Assembly (NCBI RefSeq): GCF_009711185.1
Contig: NZ_WMIF01000002.1
Coordinates: 186,001-250,000 of the forward strand
Source: Paracoccus limosus
GTDB lineage: Bacteria; Pseudomonadota; Alphaproteobacteria; Rhodobacterales; Rhodobacteraceae
DNA: 64,000 nucleotides
Reading direction: 5' to 3'
The notes beneath the pieces were generated by a model that did no database searches, was not told where the DNA came from, and saw nothing but the letters and a program-made list of their open reading frames with translations. Below are positions 54,179-63,763 of the stretch, one piece after another (within the stretch, counting starts at the first letter, position 1; each line of letters begins with the position of its first letter). Position numbers and translations under genes: made by a program.

Positions 54179-55581
54179 TGCAGCAGCTCCGGCAGTGCGG
54201 CCAGCAGCGCGCGCATCCCCTGTCCGGCGCCGCCCTTGGGCCGGCCCGGCGCGGCCGAAGGTTGCCAGCCATAGATGTCCAGATGCAGGTAATGCCGCGC
54301 CTGACCGGCAAAGCGGCGCAGGAACAGCGCGGCGGTGATCGCCCCGGCGAAACCGCCGCCGGGCGCGTTGTCGAGATCGGCGATGCCCGGCTCGATCATC
54401 GACTCGTAGGGGGCCCAGAACGGCAGCCGCCACAGCGGATCGGCCTGCGCCAGCCCGGCCTGATGCAGCTGTGCTGCCAGCCCGTCGTCGTCGCAAAACA
54501 ACGGCGGCAGGTCCGGTCCCAGCGCCACCCGTGCGGCCCCGGTCAGCGTCGCCATCGAGACCAGCAGCGCCGGCGCCTCTTCTTCGGCCAGAGCCAGCGC
54601 ATCGGCCAGCACCAGCCGCCCCTCGGCATCGGTGTTGTTCACCTCGACCGTCAGGCCCTTGCGGCTGGTCAGGATGTCGCCGGGGCGGAAGGCATTGCCG
54701 CCAATGGCGTTTTCCACCGCCGGGATCAGCACGCGCAGCCGCATATTACGGGTTTGCCCCAGCCGGGCCAGCATCTCGGCCAGACCCAGAACATTCGCCG
54801 CCCCGCCCATGTCCTTTTTCATCAGGCCCATCGAGGCAGCGGGCTTGATGTCCAGCCCGCCGGTGTCAAAGCAGACGCCCTTGCCCACCAGCGTCAGGGC
54901 CGGGCCCTCGCCCGGAAAGCGCAGGTCGATCAGCCGCGGCGCCTGCGCGCCGGCGCGGCCGACGGCATGGATCATCGGAAAGTTCTGCGTCAGCAGCTCT
55001 TCGCCCCGGATCACCGAGATCGTGGCGCCATGCCGTTCGGCAAGGGCGCGGGCGGCGCGCTCCAGATCCTCGGGGCCCATGTCCGAGGCCGGAGTGTTGA
55101 TCAGGTCGCGGGCCAGAAATTCGCCCGCCGCCATGGCGATCACCCGCTTGGCGTCGATCCCTGCGGGGGCGACCAGCCGGGCCGCCGGTGCCTCGGCCGC
55201 CTTGTAGCGGGCAAAGCGGTATTGCGCCAAAAGCCAGCCAAGCGCGCCCAGCGTGGCATCGACGCCCTCGGGGATCGCGGCAAGGCGCCAGTCGCCGGCG
55301 GGCAGCGTCTCGGCCGCCTTGGCCAGCAGCCAGCGTTCGCGTGGGGTGCTGTCGCGCGTGCCGATGCCATAAAGCGCGCCGGCGATGGCGCCGTTGGCAT
55401 CGGGCAACAGGCAAAGCTGGCCGGGCTTGCCGGCAAAGCCCTGCGCCCGCGCCCAGTTCTGTGCCAGTTCACCGATCCCGGCCGGCAGGTCGGCGCCCTC
55501 GGCTCCGGGCCGGACCAGCCACAGCGGCAGGGCTGCGGCATCGGCGGGGGCAAATTCGGGCGGGGCAGGGGTGGCGGACAT
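54175..55581 (-). CDS. M17 family leucyl aminopeptidase
   Basis: A 468-residue dinuclear-zinc aminopeptidase. The metal- and catalytic-residue segments are VGKGVCFDTGGLDIKPAASMGLMKKDMGG and the M17 signature NNTDAEGRLVLADALA, followed by LTGAARVALG. The N-terminal domain is the variable substrate-gating part. It removes N-terminal residues from peptides in the cytosol. It is the upstream partner of the NlpC/P60 gene, with a 4-nt overlap. Confidence 0.94.
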   Translation of the reverse strand: MSATPAPPEFAPADAAALPLWLVRPGAEGADLPAGIGELAQNWARAQGFAGKPGQLCLLPDANGAIAGALYGIGTRDSTPRERWLLAKAAETLPAGDWRLAAIPEGVDATLGALGWLLAQYRFARYKAAEAPAARLVAPAGIDAKRVIAMAAGEFLARDLINTPASDMGPEDLERAARALAERHGATISVIRGEELLTQNFPMIHAVGRAGAQAPRLIDLRFPGEGPALTLVGKGVCFDTGGLDIKPAASMGLMKKDMGGAANVLGLAEMLARLGQTRNMRLRVLIPAVENAIGGNAFRPGDILTSRKGLTVEVNNTDAEGRLVLADALALAEEEAPALLVSMATLTGAARVALGPDLPPLFCDDDGLAAQLHQAGLAQADPLWRLPFWAPYESMIEPGIADLDNAPGGGFAGAITAALFLRRFAGQARHYLHLDIYGWQPSAAPGRPKGGAGQGMRALLAALPELLQ

Positions 55582-55695
55582 GGGGAAACCTGTTCATTCG
55601 TGGACCCGAAGGCGGATCATCGCGGCAGGTTACCCACGCCCCCCGCGATGGGCAAGCCGGGGGCGGGGGCCGTGCCCCGGTTGCTGCATGTCCGG

Positions 55696-56073
55696 TCAGG
55701 CAGGGTCAGGCTGATCCCAGATTTCCAGCAGCGAACGGTTGCCGATGCGTTTCAGCCGCGCCGAAGTCGCCGCCAGCGCGCCCATGTCGCGGCATTCGGC
55801 GCAGCGGCCCACGTCCACGGCCACCGCCGCCAGCGTCACCAGCCCGACCTGCCATGCCAGCCGCGACAGCTGTTCGGCATGGCTGACCGCACGGGCCAGC
55901 TCGCCCCGCTCCAGCGCGGTGCTGGTGCGGCCCAATGCCAGCGCCAGCTGCTCCAGCGCGGCGCCGATCACCTCGGTCGCGGTGGCCTGACCCAGTTCGC
56001 TGACGATCTGTCCCAGCCGGTTCATGTCGATGTTCACCGGTTCATCGACAGACAGCGTCGCGATCTTGGCCAT
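55696..56073 (-). CDS. Small helical protein of unknown function
   Basis: A 125-residue all-helical soluble protein. The start at 56073 has AAGGA 6 nt upstream; an ATG two codons earlier is too close to it. The middle, LARAVSHAEQLSRLAWQVGLVTLAAVAVDVGRC-like, resembles the core helix pair of a histidine phosphotransfer (HPt) domain with a histidine at about residue 65, but the usual HxxKG pattern is absent. I do not recognise a family. It lies 114 nt upstream of the M17 gene on the same strand and is divergent from the carbonic anhydrase. Confidence 0.75.
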   Translation of the reverse strand: MAKIATLSVDEPVNIDMNRLGQIVSELGQATATEVIGAALEQLALALGRTSTALERGELARAVSHAEQLSRLAWQVGLVTLAAVAVDVGRCAECRDMGALAATSARLKRIGNRSLLEIWDQPDPA

Positions 56074-56214
56074 GGTCATTCCTTGTGCGCGTTATGTTCA
56101 CAAAGGCGGAACCTGCCAGCAACCCGTCAAGAAATGGTTGCCCGGCATGTGCGAAACCTCTCAAACTTTAGCGGTCATGCGGCTATGTAGGCGGCGAACG
56201 GTAGAGAGGATCCC

Positions 56215-56895
56215 ATGAAACAGGCTCGGCCACTGCCCCATTACCTCGTCCAGCGCTATCAGGGATGGCATGCGACAGCCTTTGTCGAGAACCGCGCCTG
56301 GTATCGCCGCCTGGCCGAGGACGGTCAGCGTCCGCGCGCCATGGTGATCGCCTGCTGCGACTCGCGCGTGCATGTCACCGCGATCTTTGGCGCCGATTCG
56401 GGCGAGTTCTTCGTGCATCGCAACATCGCCAATCTGGTGCCGCAGCATCAGCCCGACGGCCAGCAGCACGGCACCTCGGCGGCGGTCGAATATGCGGTGA
56501 ACGCGCTGAAGGTCGCCCATGTCGTGGTGCTGGGCCATACCAATTGCGGCGGTGTGCAGGGTTGCCATGCCATGTGCAGCGGCCATGCCCCGGCACTGGA
56601 AGAGAAATCTAGCTTTGTCGGCCGCTGGATGGACATTTTGCGGCCCGGCTACGAGCGCGTCGCGGACCTGCCCGAGACCGAACAGATCCACGCGCTGGAG
56701 CGTCAGGCGGTGCTGGTCTCGCTGGAAAACCTGATGACCTTTCCCTTCGTGCGCGAAAAGGTCGAGGCGGGCGATCTGTCCCTGCACGGCGTGCTGCACG
56801 ACATCGCCGAGGGCACGCTGCTGCAATATGACCCGGCCTCGGACAGTTTCGAGCCGGTGGTGCGGCAAGGCGTCAAGGGCGTCGGGTCAAGCTGA
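56215..56895 (+). CDS. Beta-class carbonic anhydrase
   Basis: A 226-residue zinc enzyme that hydrates CO2 to bicarbonate. ACCDSRVHV (Cys47, Asp49, Arg51) and GHTNCGGVQGC (His and Cys near residues 108 and 111) give the complete beta-class metal site and Asp/Arg dyad. SGEFFVHRNIANLV and EYAVNALKVAHVVVLGH are family segments. A short GC hairpin at 56908-56929 follows but has no clear T-tract. Confidence 0.95.
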   Translation: MKQARPLPHYLVQRYQGWHATAFVENRAWYRRLAEDGQRPRAMVIACCDSRVHVTAIFGADSGEFFVHRNIANLVPQHQPDGQQHGTSAAVEYAVNALKVAHVVVLGHTNCGGVQGCHAMCSGHAPALEEKSSFVGRWMDILRPGYERVADLPETEQIHALERQAVLVSLENLMTFPFVREKVEAGDLSLHGVLHDIAEGTLLQYDPASDSFEPVVRQGVKGVGSS

Positions 56896-56907
56896 GCGTT
56901 GGGCTTT

Positions 56908-56929
56908 GGGGGCTGCTTCCGTGGCCCCC
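56908..56929 (+). terminator. Weak terminator-like hairpin after carbonic anhydrase
   Basis: GGGGGC (56908-56913) and GCCCCC (56924-56929) form a perfect 6-bp stem around a 10-nt loop, 12 nt after the stop codon. Only short T runs follow, so termination is uncertain. Confidence 0.3.
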
Positions 56930-57041
56930 TGCGGCGCCTTTCGCCGGGCGTGCGGCCGCAGCGTCGCGGTGCTTGCGGCTTTTCGCACCGGGCAAGGCGC
57001 GCTAACCTTGGGCCCCCGACCCCAAGCCGAAAGGCCAAGAC

Positions 57042-57974
57042 ATGAGCTGGAACCCCGCCCTCGAACCCGGTTGCCCTGATCTGGTCGCACCCGACAGTAT
57101 CGAGACGCTGATCATTCCGCGCGCCCGCGATCTGGGCGGGTTCGAGGTGATGCGTGCCCTGCCGGCGCCCAGGCGACAGATGGTCGGGCCCTTCATCTTT
57201 TTTGACCAGATCGGCCCGGCCGAGATGCTGACCGGGCAGGGGATCGACATTCGCCCGCATCCGCATATCGGTCTGGGCACGGTGACCTATCTTTATCAGG
57301 GCGATTTCCACCATCGCGACAGTATCGGCAGCGATCAGGTGATCCTGCCCGGCGCGGTGAACTGGATGGTGGCCGGCAAGGGCGTGACGCATTCCGAACG
57401 CACCAGCAGCGCCGGCCGCGCCGGGCCGCATGGGCTGTGGGGCGTGCAGACATGGATCGCGCTGCCCGAAAGCCATGAAGACATGGCCCCGGTCTTTGAG
57501 CATCACGGCAAGGGCGATCTGCCGATGTTTCAGGATGGCGGGGTGACGGCGCGGCTGATCCTTGGCGATGCCTATGGCGCCAAGGCGCCGGCGACCATGT
57601 ATTCCGAGACCTTCTATCTGGACGTGACCATGGCGCCCGGCGCGCGCTTTCCGCTGCCCGACAACCATGAGGACCGCGGACTTTACGTCATCGGCGGCGA
57701 GGTCAGCATCGCCGGTCAGGACTTTGCCGCCGGACGGATGATGGTATTCCGCCCCGGCGATCCGATCACCGTCGCCGCCGGGCCGCAGGGCGCGCGCCTG
57801 CTGGCCCTGGGTGGCGCGACGCTGAACGGACCGCGCCATATCTGGTGGAACTTCGTCGCCTCGTCGCGCGAGCGCATCGAACAGGCCAAGGCCGACTGGC
57901 GCGCCGCGCGCTGGGGTGAGGGGCTGTTCGCCCTGCCGCCCGCCGATGACTCTGAATTCGTGCCGCTGCCCTAG
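57042..57974 (+). CDS. Pirin family protein
   Basis: A 310-residue bicupin. The N-terminal cupin holds the metal ligands in FDQIGPAEM, RPHPHIGLGTVTYLYQGDFHHRDS and GKGVTHSERTS (His, His, His, Glu pattern), and the C-terminal cupin has NHEDRGLYVIGGEV. Bacterial pirins are iron-binding proteins with quercetinase-like activity or regulatory roles. Its stop overlaps the convergent DUF1304 gene by 4 nt. Confidence 0.92.
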   Translation: MSWNPALEPGCPDLVAPDSIETLIIPRARDLGGFEVMRALPAPRRQMVGPFIFFDQIGPAEMLTGQGIDIRPHPHIGLGTVTYLYQGDFHHRDSIGSDQVILPGAVNWMVAGKGVTHSERTSSAGRAGPHGLWGVQTWIALPESHEDMAPVFEHHGKGDLPMFQDGGVTARLILGDAYGAKAPATMYSETFYLDVTMAPGARFPLPDNHEDRGLYVIGGEVSIAGQDFAAGRMMVFRPGDPITVAAGPQGARLLALGGATLNGPRHIWWNFVASSRERIEQAKADWRAARWGEGLFALPPADDSEFVPLP

Positions 57975-58318
57975 ATCCCGGCCCAAAGCGCCAGCAGCGC
58001 CAGCGCGGCCGGCAGGGCCTGCACGAACAGGATCTTGCGGCTGGCGGTCGCGGCGCCGAACAGGCCCGCGACCAGCACGCAAAGCAGGAAGAACAGCTTG
58101 AAGCGCGGGTCCGCCAGCACCAGCCCGGTCGCAAGGCCGGCGGCCAGAAAGCCGTTGTAAAGCCCCTGGTTCGCGGCCAGCGCCCGCGTCTGGCGCGCGA
58201 ATTCCGGGCTAAGCCCAAAGGCGCGGCGCCCGGCCGGTTTGTCCCACAGGGCCATTTCCAGCACCAGAATGTAGAGGTGCAGGGCGGCGATCAGGGCGAT
58301 CAGGATATTGGCTGTCAT
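57971..58318 (-). CDS. DUF1304 family membrane protein
   Basis: A 115-residue integral membrane protein with about four helices: NILIALIAALHLYILVLEMALW, LAANQGLYNGFLAAGLATGLV, LFFLLCVLVAGLFGA and LPAALALLALWAGI. The NQGLYNGFLAAGL segment is the DUF1304 signature. The function is unknown. It is the last gene of the ugp-oxidoreductase group, 15 nt after the oxidoreductase. Confidence 0.88.
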   Translation of the reverse strand: MTANILIALIAALHLYILVLEMALWDKPAGRRAFGLSPEFARQTRALAANQGLYNGFLAAGLATGLVLADPRFKLFFLLCVLVAGLFGAATASRKILFVQALPAALALLALWAGI

Positions 58319-58333
58319 CTTGCCGTCCCGCGA

Positions 58334-59317
58334 TCAGGGTCGCAGCAGGATCTTGCCGGTCTTGCCCGGCGCCAGCGAGGCGGCCATGGCCTCCTTGACC
58401 TGATCCAGCCCATAGATCGCGCCCACCGGCAGCAGCACCTTGCCGGCGATCACCAGCCGGATCAGCTCGGCCATCAGCCGCGCCTTGTCGGCGGCGGACA
58501 TGGCGGCGCTGACCTTGGCGCCCCAGAAGCCCTTGATCGTGGCCTGTTTGAAGATCAGGTCGCCCGAGGAAACCTCCATCGCGCCGCCCGACATGGTCCC
58601 GAACGAGACCAGCAGCCCGCCTTCGCCCAGCAGGCTGAGGATCTGGCCCGCCGCCTTGCCGCCGACGGAATCGACCCCGGCGCGGATCGGCGCGCCGCCG
58701 GTCAGGGCGCGCACGCGGTCCTGCCAGCCTGACGCCTCGGTCGAGACGGCATGGCCGATCCCCAGCTCGGTCAGCTCGGCTACGGCGGCATCGCGCCGCA
58801 CGAGGTTGATGGCATGGATGCCACGCGCTTTGGCCAGCATGGCGACGGCCTTGCCGACGGCGCCATTGGCGGTGTTCTGGATGATCCAGTCGCCCGGCCC
58901 GACCTGCAGGAACTCCAGCAGGGTCAGGGCGCTGAAGGGCATGGCGACCAGCTGCGCGCCCTGTTCGTCGCTGATCGCATCGGGCAGCGGCACCAGCGCC
59001 TGCGCCGGGGCCAGCACATATTCCGCCCATGCGCCATGCACCCCGGCCACGGCGACGCGCTGGCCAAGCGCGATGCCCTCGACCCCGGCGCCCAAGGCAT
59101 CGACGGTGCCGACCGCTTCCGAGCCGCCGACGGCGGGCAGGCTGGGTTTGTAGCCATAGCTGCCGCGCACGGTCCAGATGTCATGGTTGTGAATCGGCGC
59201 CAGAATCGTGCGAAGCCGCACCTGACCCGCGCCCGGCTGCGGCATCGGGCTGTCCTCGGCGGCCAGAACCTCGGCCGGCTCGCCAAAATGATGGTGGACT
59301 GCGCTGCGCATCGGCAA
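58334..59317 (-). CDS. Quinone oxidoreductase-like zinc-independent MDR protein
   Basis: A 327-residue medium-chain dehydrogenase/reductase. It starts MRSAVHHHFGEPAEVLAAEDSP, and the nucleotide-binding part is PGDWIIQNTANGAVGKAVAMLAKARGIHAINLVRRD. Catalytic zinc ligands are absent (NHDIWTVRGSYGY instead of CHTD), as in NADPH:quinone/enoyl reductases. It begins 5 nt after ugpC, in the place where ugpQ stands in E. coli, so it is transcribed with the transporter. A link to glycerol-phosphate metabolism is not established. Confidence 0.87.
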   Translation of the reverse strand: MPMRSAVHHHFGEPAEVLAAEDSPMPQPGAGQVRLRTILAPIHNHDIWTVRGSYGYKPSLPAVGGSEAVGTVDALGAGVEGIALGQRVAVAGVHGAWAEYVLAPAQALVPLPDAISDEQGAQLVAMPFSALTLLEFLQVGPGDWIIQNTANGAVGKAVAMLAKARGIHAINLVRRDAAVAELTELGIGHAVSTEASGWQDRVRALTGGAPIRAGVDSVGGKAAGQILSLLGEGGLLVSFGTMSGGAMEVSSGDLIFKQATIKGFWGAKVSAAMSAADKARLMAELIRLVIAGKVLLPVGAIYGLDQVKEAMAASLAPGKTGKILLRP

Positions 59318-59322
59318 ATTCC

Positions 59323-60399
59323 TTATTTCTGGGTCCGGGCGGTCATGCGCCGGCCATCAGCGGGATCGAACAGATGAATCTGCGCCGGGTCGGGCCGAAG
59401 GTCAATGCGCTCGCCCCGCTGCGCCCGGGTGCTGCCGGGCAGCCGCAGCACCAGCGGCATCTCGCTGCCGGCGATGGTGCCATAGCCAAAGGCGTCGGCG
59501 CCCAGATGTTCGACCGAGCGCAGCTCGACCGGGATGGTATCGGCGCCGGGCTGGGCGGGATGCAGATCCTCGGGGCGCAGGCCCAGCCGGACCTGCCCCG
59601 CCGCCGGCAGACCCGCCAGCGCCAGCGGATGGCCGCCGGGCAAAAGCGCGCCGCCGTCGCGACATTCGACCGTCAGGATGTTCATGGCCGGCGAGCCGAT
59701 GAAGCCTGCGACGAATTCGCTGGCCGGGCGCTCATAGACCTCAAGCGGCGTAGCGATCTGTTCGGCGATGCCCTTGTTCATCACGATCAGCCGGTCGGCC
59801 AGCGTCATAGCCTCGACCTGATCATGCGTCACATACAGCGTGGTCTGGCCGGTGCGCAGGTGCATGTCCTTGATTTCCAGCCGCATCTGCACGCGAAGTT
59901 TCGCGTCAAGGTTCGACAGCGGTTCGTCCAGCAGCAGCGCCGCAGGATCGCGCACCAAGGCCCGCCCCATGGCGACGCGCTGGCGCTGGCCGCCCGACAG
60001 GGCGCGCGGCTTGCGGTCCAGATAGGGCTGAAGCTCCAGCATGTCGGCAGCGCGGGCGACGCGGGCCTCGATCTCGGGCTTGGGCAGTTTCGAGATCTTC
60101 AGCCCGTAGGCCATGTTTTCGCGCACCGACATATGCGGGTAAAGCGCGTAGTTCTGAAACACCATGGCGATGTCGCGCTGGCGCGGCTCCAGATCGTTCA
60201 CCACGCGGCCGCCGATTTCCAATGTGCCCGAGGTGATCTCCTCAAGCCCGGCCACCATGCGCAAAAGCGTGGACTTGCCGCAGCCCGAGGGGCCGACGAT
60301 GACGACGAATTCGCCATCGGGAATGTCGATCGAGATGCCGTGGATCACCTCATTGCCGGCATAGCTTTTGCGGATGTCTTTCAGGGTGATGGCGGCCAT
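59323..60399 (-). CDS. ugpC: sn-Glycerol-3-phosphate ABC transporter ATPase
   Basis: A 358-residue MalK/UgpC-type ATPase. Walker [10 protein letters not shown] is near residue 36-44, the signature [19 protein letters not shown] near 134, and Walker [15 protein letters not shown] follows. A C-terminal OB-like regulatory domain carries the UgpC-typical [12 protein letters not shown] and [11 protein letters not shown]. It drives import by UgpA/UgpE. The stop of ugpE is adjacent to its start with no gap. Confidence 0.94.
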   Translation of the reverse strand: MAAITLKDIRKSYAGNEVIHGISIDIPDGEFVVIVGPSGCGKSTLLRMVAGLEEITSGTLEIGGRVVNDLEPRQRDIAMVFQNYALYPHMSVRENMAYGLKISKLPKPEIEARVARAADMLELQPYLDRKPRALSGGQRQRVAMGRALVRDPAALLLDEPLSNLDAKLRVQMRLEIKDMHLRTGQTTLYVTHDQVEAMTLADRLIVMNKGIAEQIATPLEVYERPASEFVAGFIGSPAMNILTVECRDGGALLPGGHPLALAGLPAAGQVRLGLRPEDLHPAQPGADTIPVELRSVEHLGADAFGYGTIAGSEMPLVLRLPGSTRAQRGERIDLRPDPAQIHLFDPADGRRMTARTQK

Positions 60400-61263
60400 T
60401 TACTTCTCCGTTTCCACCAGACCCTTGACGAACCAGCGCTGCATCAGCACCACCACCAGGATTGGTGGCAGAATGGCCAACACGGATGTGACCATCACGA
60501 GGTTCCAGGGCGTATCGGCATCGGCGAAAGAGATCATCTTTTTCAGCGCGATGACGATGGTGTTCATTTCATTCGAATTGGTGACCAGCAGCGGCCACAA
60601 ATATTGCGTCCAGCCATAGATGAACTGGATCACGAAGATCGCCGCGACATTGGTCAGCGACAGCGGCCACAGGATGTCCTTGAAGAACCGCCACGGGCCG
60701 GCGCCATCCACCCGCGCGGCTTCCAGCAGTTCGTCCGGGATGGTCATGAAGAACTGCCGGAACAGCAACGTGGCCGTGGCCGAGGCGATCAGCGGCAGGA
60801 TCAGCCCGGGATAGGTGTCGATCAGGCCCAGATCCACCATGACCTTGTAGGTGGGCTGGATGCGCACCTCGACCGGCAGCATCAGGGTGATGAAGATCAG
60901 CCAGAAACAGGCCATGCGCAGCGGAAAGCGAAAGAACACGATGGCATAGGCCGAGGCCATCGAGATCGCGATCTTGCCCAGTGCGATGCCCATGGCGACG
61001 ATGGTGGTATTGGCCAGAAGCCGCCACAGGCTGACGCCGCCGATCTTGCTGATGCCGCCGGAAAACGCGTCCTGATAGTTCCGCACCGCCTCGGGGCCCG
61101 GCAGCAGGGGCAGGGGCGGGCGCAGGATGGTCTGCGTCGTATGGGTCGAGGCGATAAAGACGTAATAGACCGGAAAGGCCACCACGATCACGCCAAGGAT
61201 CATCCAGAAATGCGCGACCAGCCGGCCGGCGCCGCGCGCGGCAAAGGGCGATGCCTCAGCCAT
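60400..61263 (-). CDS. ugpE: sn-Glycerol-3-phosphate ABC transporter permease
   Basis: A 287-residue CUT1-type permease with about six helices. The EAA loop is [25 protein letters not shown]. The C-terminal [29 protein letters not shown] and [11 protein letters not shown] are strongly UgpE-like. It pairs with UgpA in the membrane and overlaps ugpA by 8 nt. Confidence 0.95.
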   Translation of the reverse strand: MAEASPFAARGAGRLVAHFWMILGVIVVAFPVYYVFIASTHTTQTILRPPLPLLPGPEAVRNYQDAFSGGISKIGGVSLWRLLANTTIVAMGIALGKIAISMASAYAIVFFRFPLRMACFWLIFITLMLPVEVRIQPTYKVMVDLGLIDTYPGLILPLIASATATLLFRQFFMTIPDELLEAARVDGAGPWRFFKDILWPLSLTNVAAIFVIQFIYGWTQYLWPLLVTNSNEMNTIVIALKKMISFADADTPWNLVMVTSVLAILPPILVVVLMQRWFVKGLVETEK

Positions 61264-62137
61264 AATGCACCCTCCGTTCGATATAGCGGAACTGGAAGGC
61301 GGTCAGCAGGATCACGATTACCATCAGGATCACCGATTGCGCGGCAGAATCGCCCATGATCAGGTTGACGAAACCGTCGTTATAGACCTTGTAGACCAGC
61401 GTCTCGGTGGCCTTGCCGGGGCCGCCGCCGGTCACCGCATGGATGATGCCGAAGGTGTCGAACAGCGCATAGACCGTGTTCACCACCAGCAGGAAAAACG
61501 TCGTCGGCGTCAGCAGCGGAAACACGATGGTCCAGAACGCATGCCGGCGCGAGGCACCGTCAATCGCTGCCGCCTCGATCAGCGAGCGCGGAATGGCTTG
61601 CAGGCCTGCGACGAAGAACAGGAAATTGTAGCTGATCTGCTTCCAGACCGCCGCGGCCACCACAAGGATCATGGCATGGGTGGAATTCAGCAGCGGGTTC
61701 CAGTTGACGCCCATCTGGCGCAAGGGCCAGGCCAATGTGCCAAAGCTGGGGTTGAACATGAACAGCCACAGCATCCCGGCGACGGCCGGCGCCACCGCAT
61801 AGGGCCAGATCATCAGCGTGCGGTAAAATCCCTTGCCGCGAATGACCTTTTCCGCCTGCACGGCCAGAAAAAGCGCAATCCCCATGGCAAAGAACGCCAC
61901 CAGCGCAGAAAACAGCACCGTCACCTGCAGCGCGTTCAGATAGGCGGGATCGGCCAGCACCTTGCGGAAATTTGCCAGGCCCACGAAGGTCGTCTTCAGC
62001 CCGAAGGCATCCTCGCGCAGCATGGACTGGCGGAACGCCTGCGCGGCCGGCCAATAGAAAAAGATCAGCGTGATCGCCAGCTGCGGCGCCAGCAGCAGCC
62101 AAGGCAGCAGCTTGTGCGGAAAGACCGTGCGTCTCAT
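61256..62137 (-). CDS. ugpA: sn-Glycerol-3-phosphate ABC transporter permease
   Basis: A 293-residue CUT1-type permease. It starts [19 protein letters not shown] and has six predicted helices, with the EAA loop [25 protein letters not shown] and the UgpA-like [27 protein letters not shown]. The ATG at 62137 was chosen for its AAGGGGAA ribosome site; the open frame continues 27 codons upstream without conserved sequence. It lies 49 nt after ugpB. Confidence 0.94.
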   Translation of the reverse strand: MRRTVFPHKLLPWLLLAPQLAITLIFFYWPAAQAFRQSMLREDAFGLKTTFVGLANFRKVLADPAYLNALQVTVLFSALVAFFAMGIALFLAVQAEKVIRGKGFYRTLMIWPYAVAPAVAGMLWLFMFNPSFGTLAWPLRQMGVNWNPLLNSTHAMILVVAAAVWKQISYNFLFFVAGLQAIPRSLIEAAAIDGASRRHAFWTIVFPLLTPTTFFLLVVNTVYALFDTFGIIHAVTGGGPGKATETLVYKVYNDGFVNLIMGDSAAQSVILMVIVILLTAFQFRYIERRVHYG

Positions 62138-62186
62138 CCGTTCCCCTTTCGGACGGCGGGCACCCTGGGGCACCCGCCGCATGGCC

Positions 62187-63482
62187 TTAGCCGCCGACGG
62201 CGTCCTTGATGGCGGCATTGCCGCGCGTCGCCGCGTTCTTCAGCGCGGTCGCCGCGTCCTGCTGGCCCGAGAGCATCTTTTCATATTCCTCGTTCTGGAT
62301 GTCGCGCAGCTGCGGCAGGTTCGGCGCGCGCACACCTTTCGAGTTCTCGGTCGGCGCCTTGCCCGACATTTGCAGGATCGGCACCTCGCGCGCCGGGTTC
62401 TTTTCATAGAAGCCCGAGGCCTTGGTCGCCTCATAGGCCGCTATGGTCACCGGCAGATAGCCCGATTGTTCGTGCAGATATTGCTGCACAGGGGTCTGCG
62501 ACAGATAGTTGAAGAAAGCGGCGACGCCCTTGTAGACCTCGTCCGACTTGCCGGCCATCACCCACAACGAGGCACCGCCCGGCGTGGTGTTCTGCGGCGC
62601 GCTTGCGGCGGTCTCGTCATAGGGCAACTGGCCGATGCCATAGTTGATGCCCGATTTGACGATATCGCCCAAGCCACCCGAGCTTTCGGTCAGGATGCCG
62701 CATTCGCCCGAGGTGAAGTTCTGCTTTGCCTCGCTGGTGCGGCCGCCATAGACAAAGACGCCCTCTTTCGCCAGATCGGCAAGTTCCTGGAAGTGCTTGA
62801 CGAACAGCGGGCTGTCAATCTTCAGCTCGGGCGTGCCGGCAAGGCCGTTTTCATTCGTGGCCCAGCTGACATTGTTCCATGCGGCAAAGTTTTCCGTGTG
62901 GATCCACGTCAGCCAGGTCGAGGTATAGCCGCAGGTCGCCGCACCCGATTCCTTGATCTTGCGGGCGGCGGCCCAGGTCTCGGCCCAGGTCTTGGGCGGC
63001 TGGTCGGGGTTCAGCCCGGCCTTCTGGAAGATGTCCTTGTTGTAATAGAGGACGGGCGACGAACTGTTGTAGGGAAACGACAGCATCTCGCCTGCGGGGG
63101 TCGAGTAATAGCCCACGATCCCGGCCAGATACTGGCTTTTGTCAAAGCTGTAGCCGCCCTCTTTCAGGACCTCGGCGACCGGCTTGATCGCGCCCTGCGC
63201 GCCCATCATGACGCCGGTGCCGACGTCAAAGACCTGAATGATGTCAGGGGCCTGCCCGGCGCGGAAGGCGGCGATGCCGGCATTCAACGTCTCGGGATAG
63301 GTGCCCTTGAACACCGGCTTGACCTCGTAATCGGACTGGCTGGCGTTGAAATCGGCGGCGATCTTGGCGACCACCTCGGCATTGGCGCCCGACATGGCAT
63401 GCCACCAGGAGATGTCGGTCTTGGCTTGGGCGGCCAAGGGCAGCGCACCCAGGCCGGCAATCAGCAAAACTGTGGTTTTCAA
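62187..63482 (-). CDS. ugpB: sn-Glycerol-3-phosphate-binding periplasmic protein
   Basis: A 431-residue exported binding protein with signal peptide [20 protein letters not shown] and the UgpB-like mature start [77 protein letters not shown] and SGYLPVT are family segments; it captures glycerol 3-phosphate and glycerophosphodiesters. The start codon is TTG with a full GGAGGAAA ribosome site. It is the first gene of the ugp operon. Confidence 0.95.
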   Translation of the reverse strand: MKTTVLLIAGLGALPLAAQAKTDISWWHAMSGANAEVVAKIAADFNASQSDYEVKPVFKGTYPETLNAGIAAFRAGQAPDIIQVFDVGTGVMMGAQGAIKPVAEVLKEGGYSFDKSQYLAGIVGYYSTPAGEMLSFPYNSSSPVLYYNKDIFQKAGLNPDQPPKTWAETWAAARKIKESGAATCGYTSTWLTWIHTENFAAWNNVSWATNENGLAGTPELKIDSPLFVKHFQELADLAKEGVFVYGGRTSEAKQNFTSGECGILTESSGGLGDIVKSGINYGIGQLPYDETAASAPQNTTPGGASLWVMAGKSDEVYKGVAAFFNYLSQTPVQQYLHEQSGYLPVTIAAYEATKASGFYEKNPAREVPILQMSGKAPTENSKGVRAPNLPQLRDIQNEEYEKMLSGQQDAATALKNAATRGNAAIKDAVGG

Positions 63483-63539
63483 GGCGTTTCCTCCGTTCCT
63501 TATGGTTGGCGGATCGTGTGTCCACCCCCGTCCGGCCCC

Positions 63540-63563
63540 GTCAGAGGTCCGGTCAGAGGCCCG
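63540..63563. repeat. 12-nt direct repeat upstream of ugpB
   Basis: Two adjacent copies of a 12-nt unit, GTCAGAGGTCCG and GTCAGAGGCCCG, differ at one base. They lie in the ugpB leader, downstream of the predicted promoter, where a regulator site or leader structure could be. The spacing of about one helical turn would suit binding of a protein dimer. Confidence 0.5.
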
Positions 63564-63596
63564 GCCGGGGGCCGGAGTCCTCCTCTCGGCAGAGCA

Positions 63597-63627
63597 AGTG
63601 TAGTCCGACCCGATGCGGGGCTGTCAA
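63597..63627 (-). promoter_or_regulatory. Candidate ugp operon promoter
   Basis: On the minus strand a perfect -35 TTGACA (63622-63627) and a -10-like TACACT (63597-63602) are separated by 19 bp, a long spacer. The leader to ugpB would be about 110 nt and includes the direct repeat at 63540-63563. In enteric bacteria ugp belongs to the Pho regulon; no convincing Pho box was seen. Confidence 0.4.
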
Positions 63628-63692
63628 TTCGCAAGGCAGGATGACAGGGGCATGACGCCAGGTCGAACAAACAAAGTTTATTGCCCCCCGGC

Positions 63693-63719
63693 GGAAACCT
63701 TATGGCCTGCCGGACCGTT
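63693..63719 (+). promoter_or_regulatory. Possible ECF-sigma-type promoter before the microprotein gene
   Basis: GGAAAC (63693-63698), 17 nt, then CGTT (63716-63719) resembles the GGAAC/CGTT pattern of stress ECF sigma factors of alphaproteobacteria. The CGTT lies in the loop of a hairpin with arms CTGCCGG (63707-63713) and CCGGCAG (63722-63728). Short motifs like this occur by chance, so this is tentative. Confidence 0.3.
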
Positions 63720-63763
63720 GACCGGCAGAGGGCGCCCGTTCGCCAGGACGAAAGGACAAATCC

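Noticed and set aside
56908..57041. A possible small RNA gene between carbonic anhydrase and pirin.
   Set aside because: Only a short hairpin with weak T runs is visible; no promoter and no conserved RNA pattern recognised.
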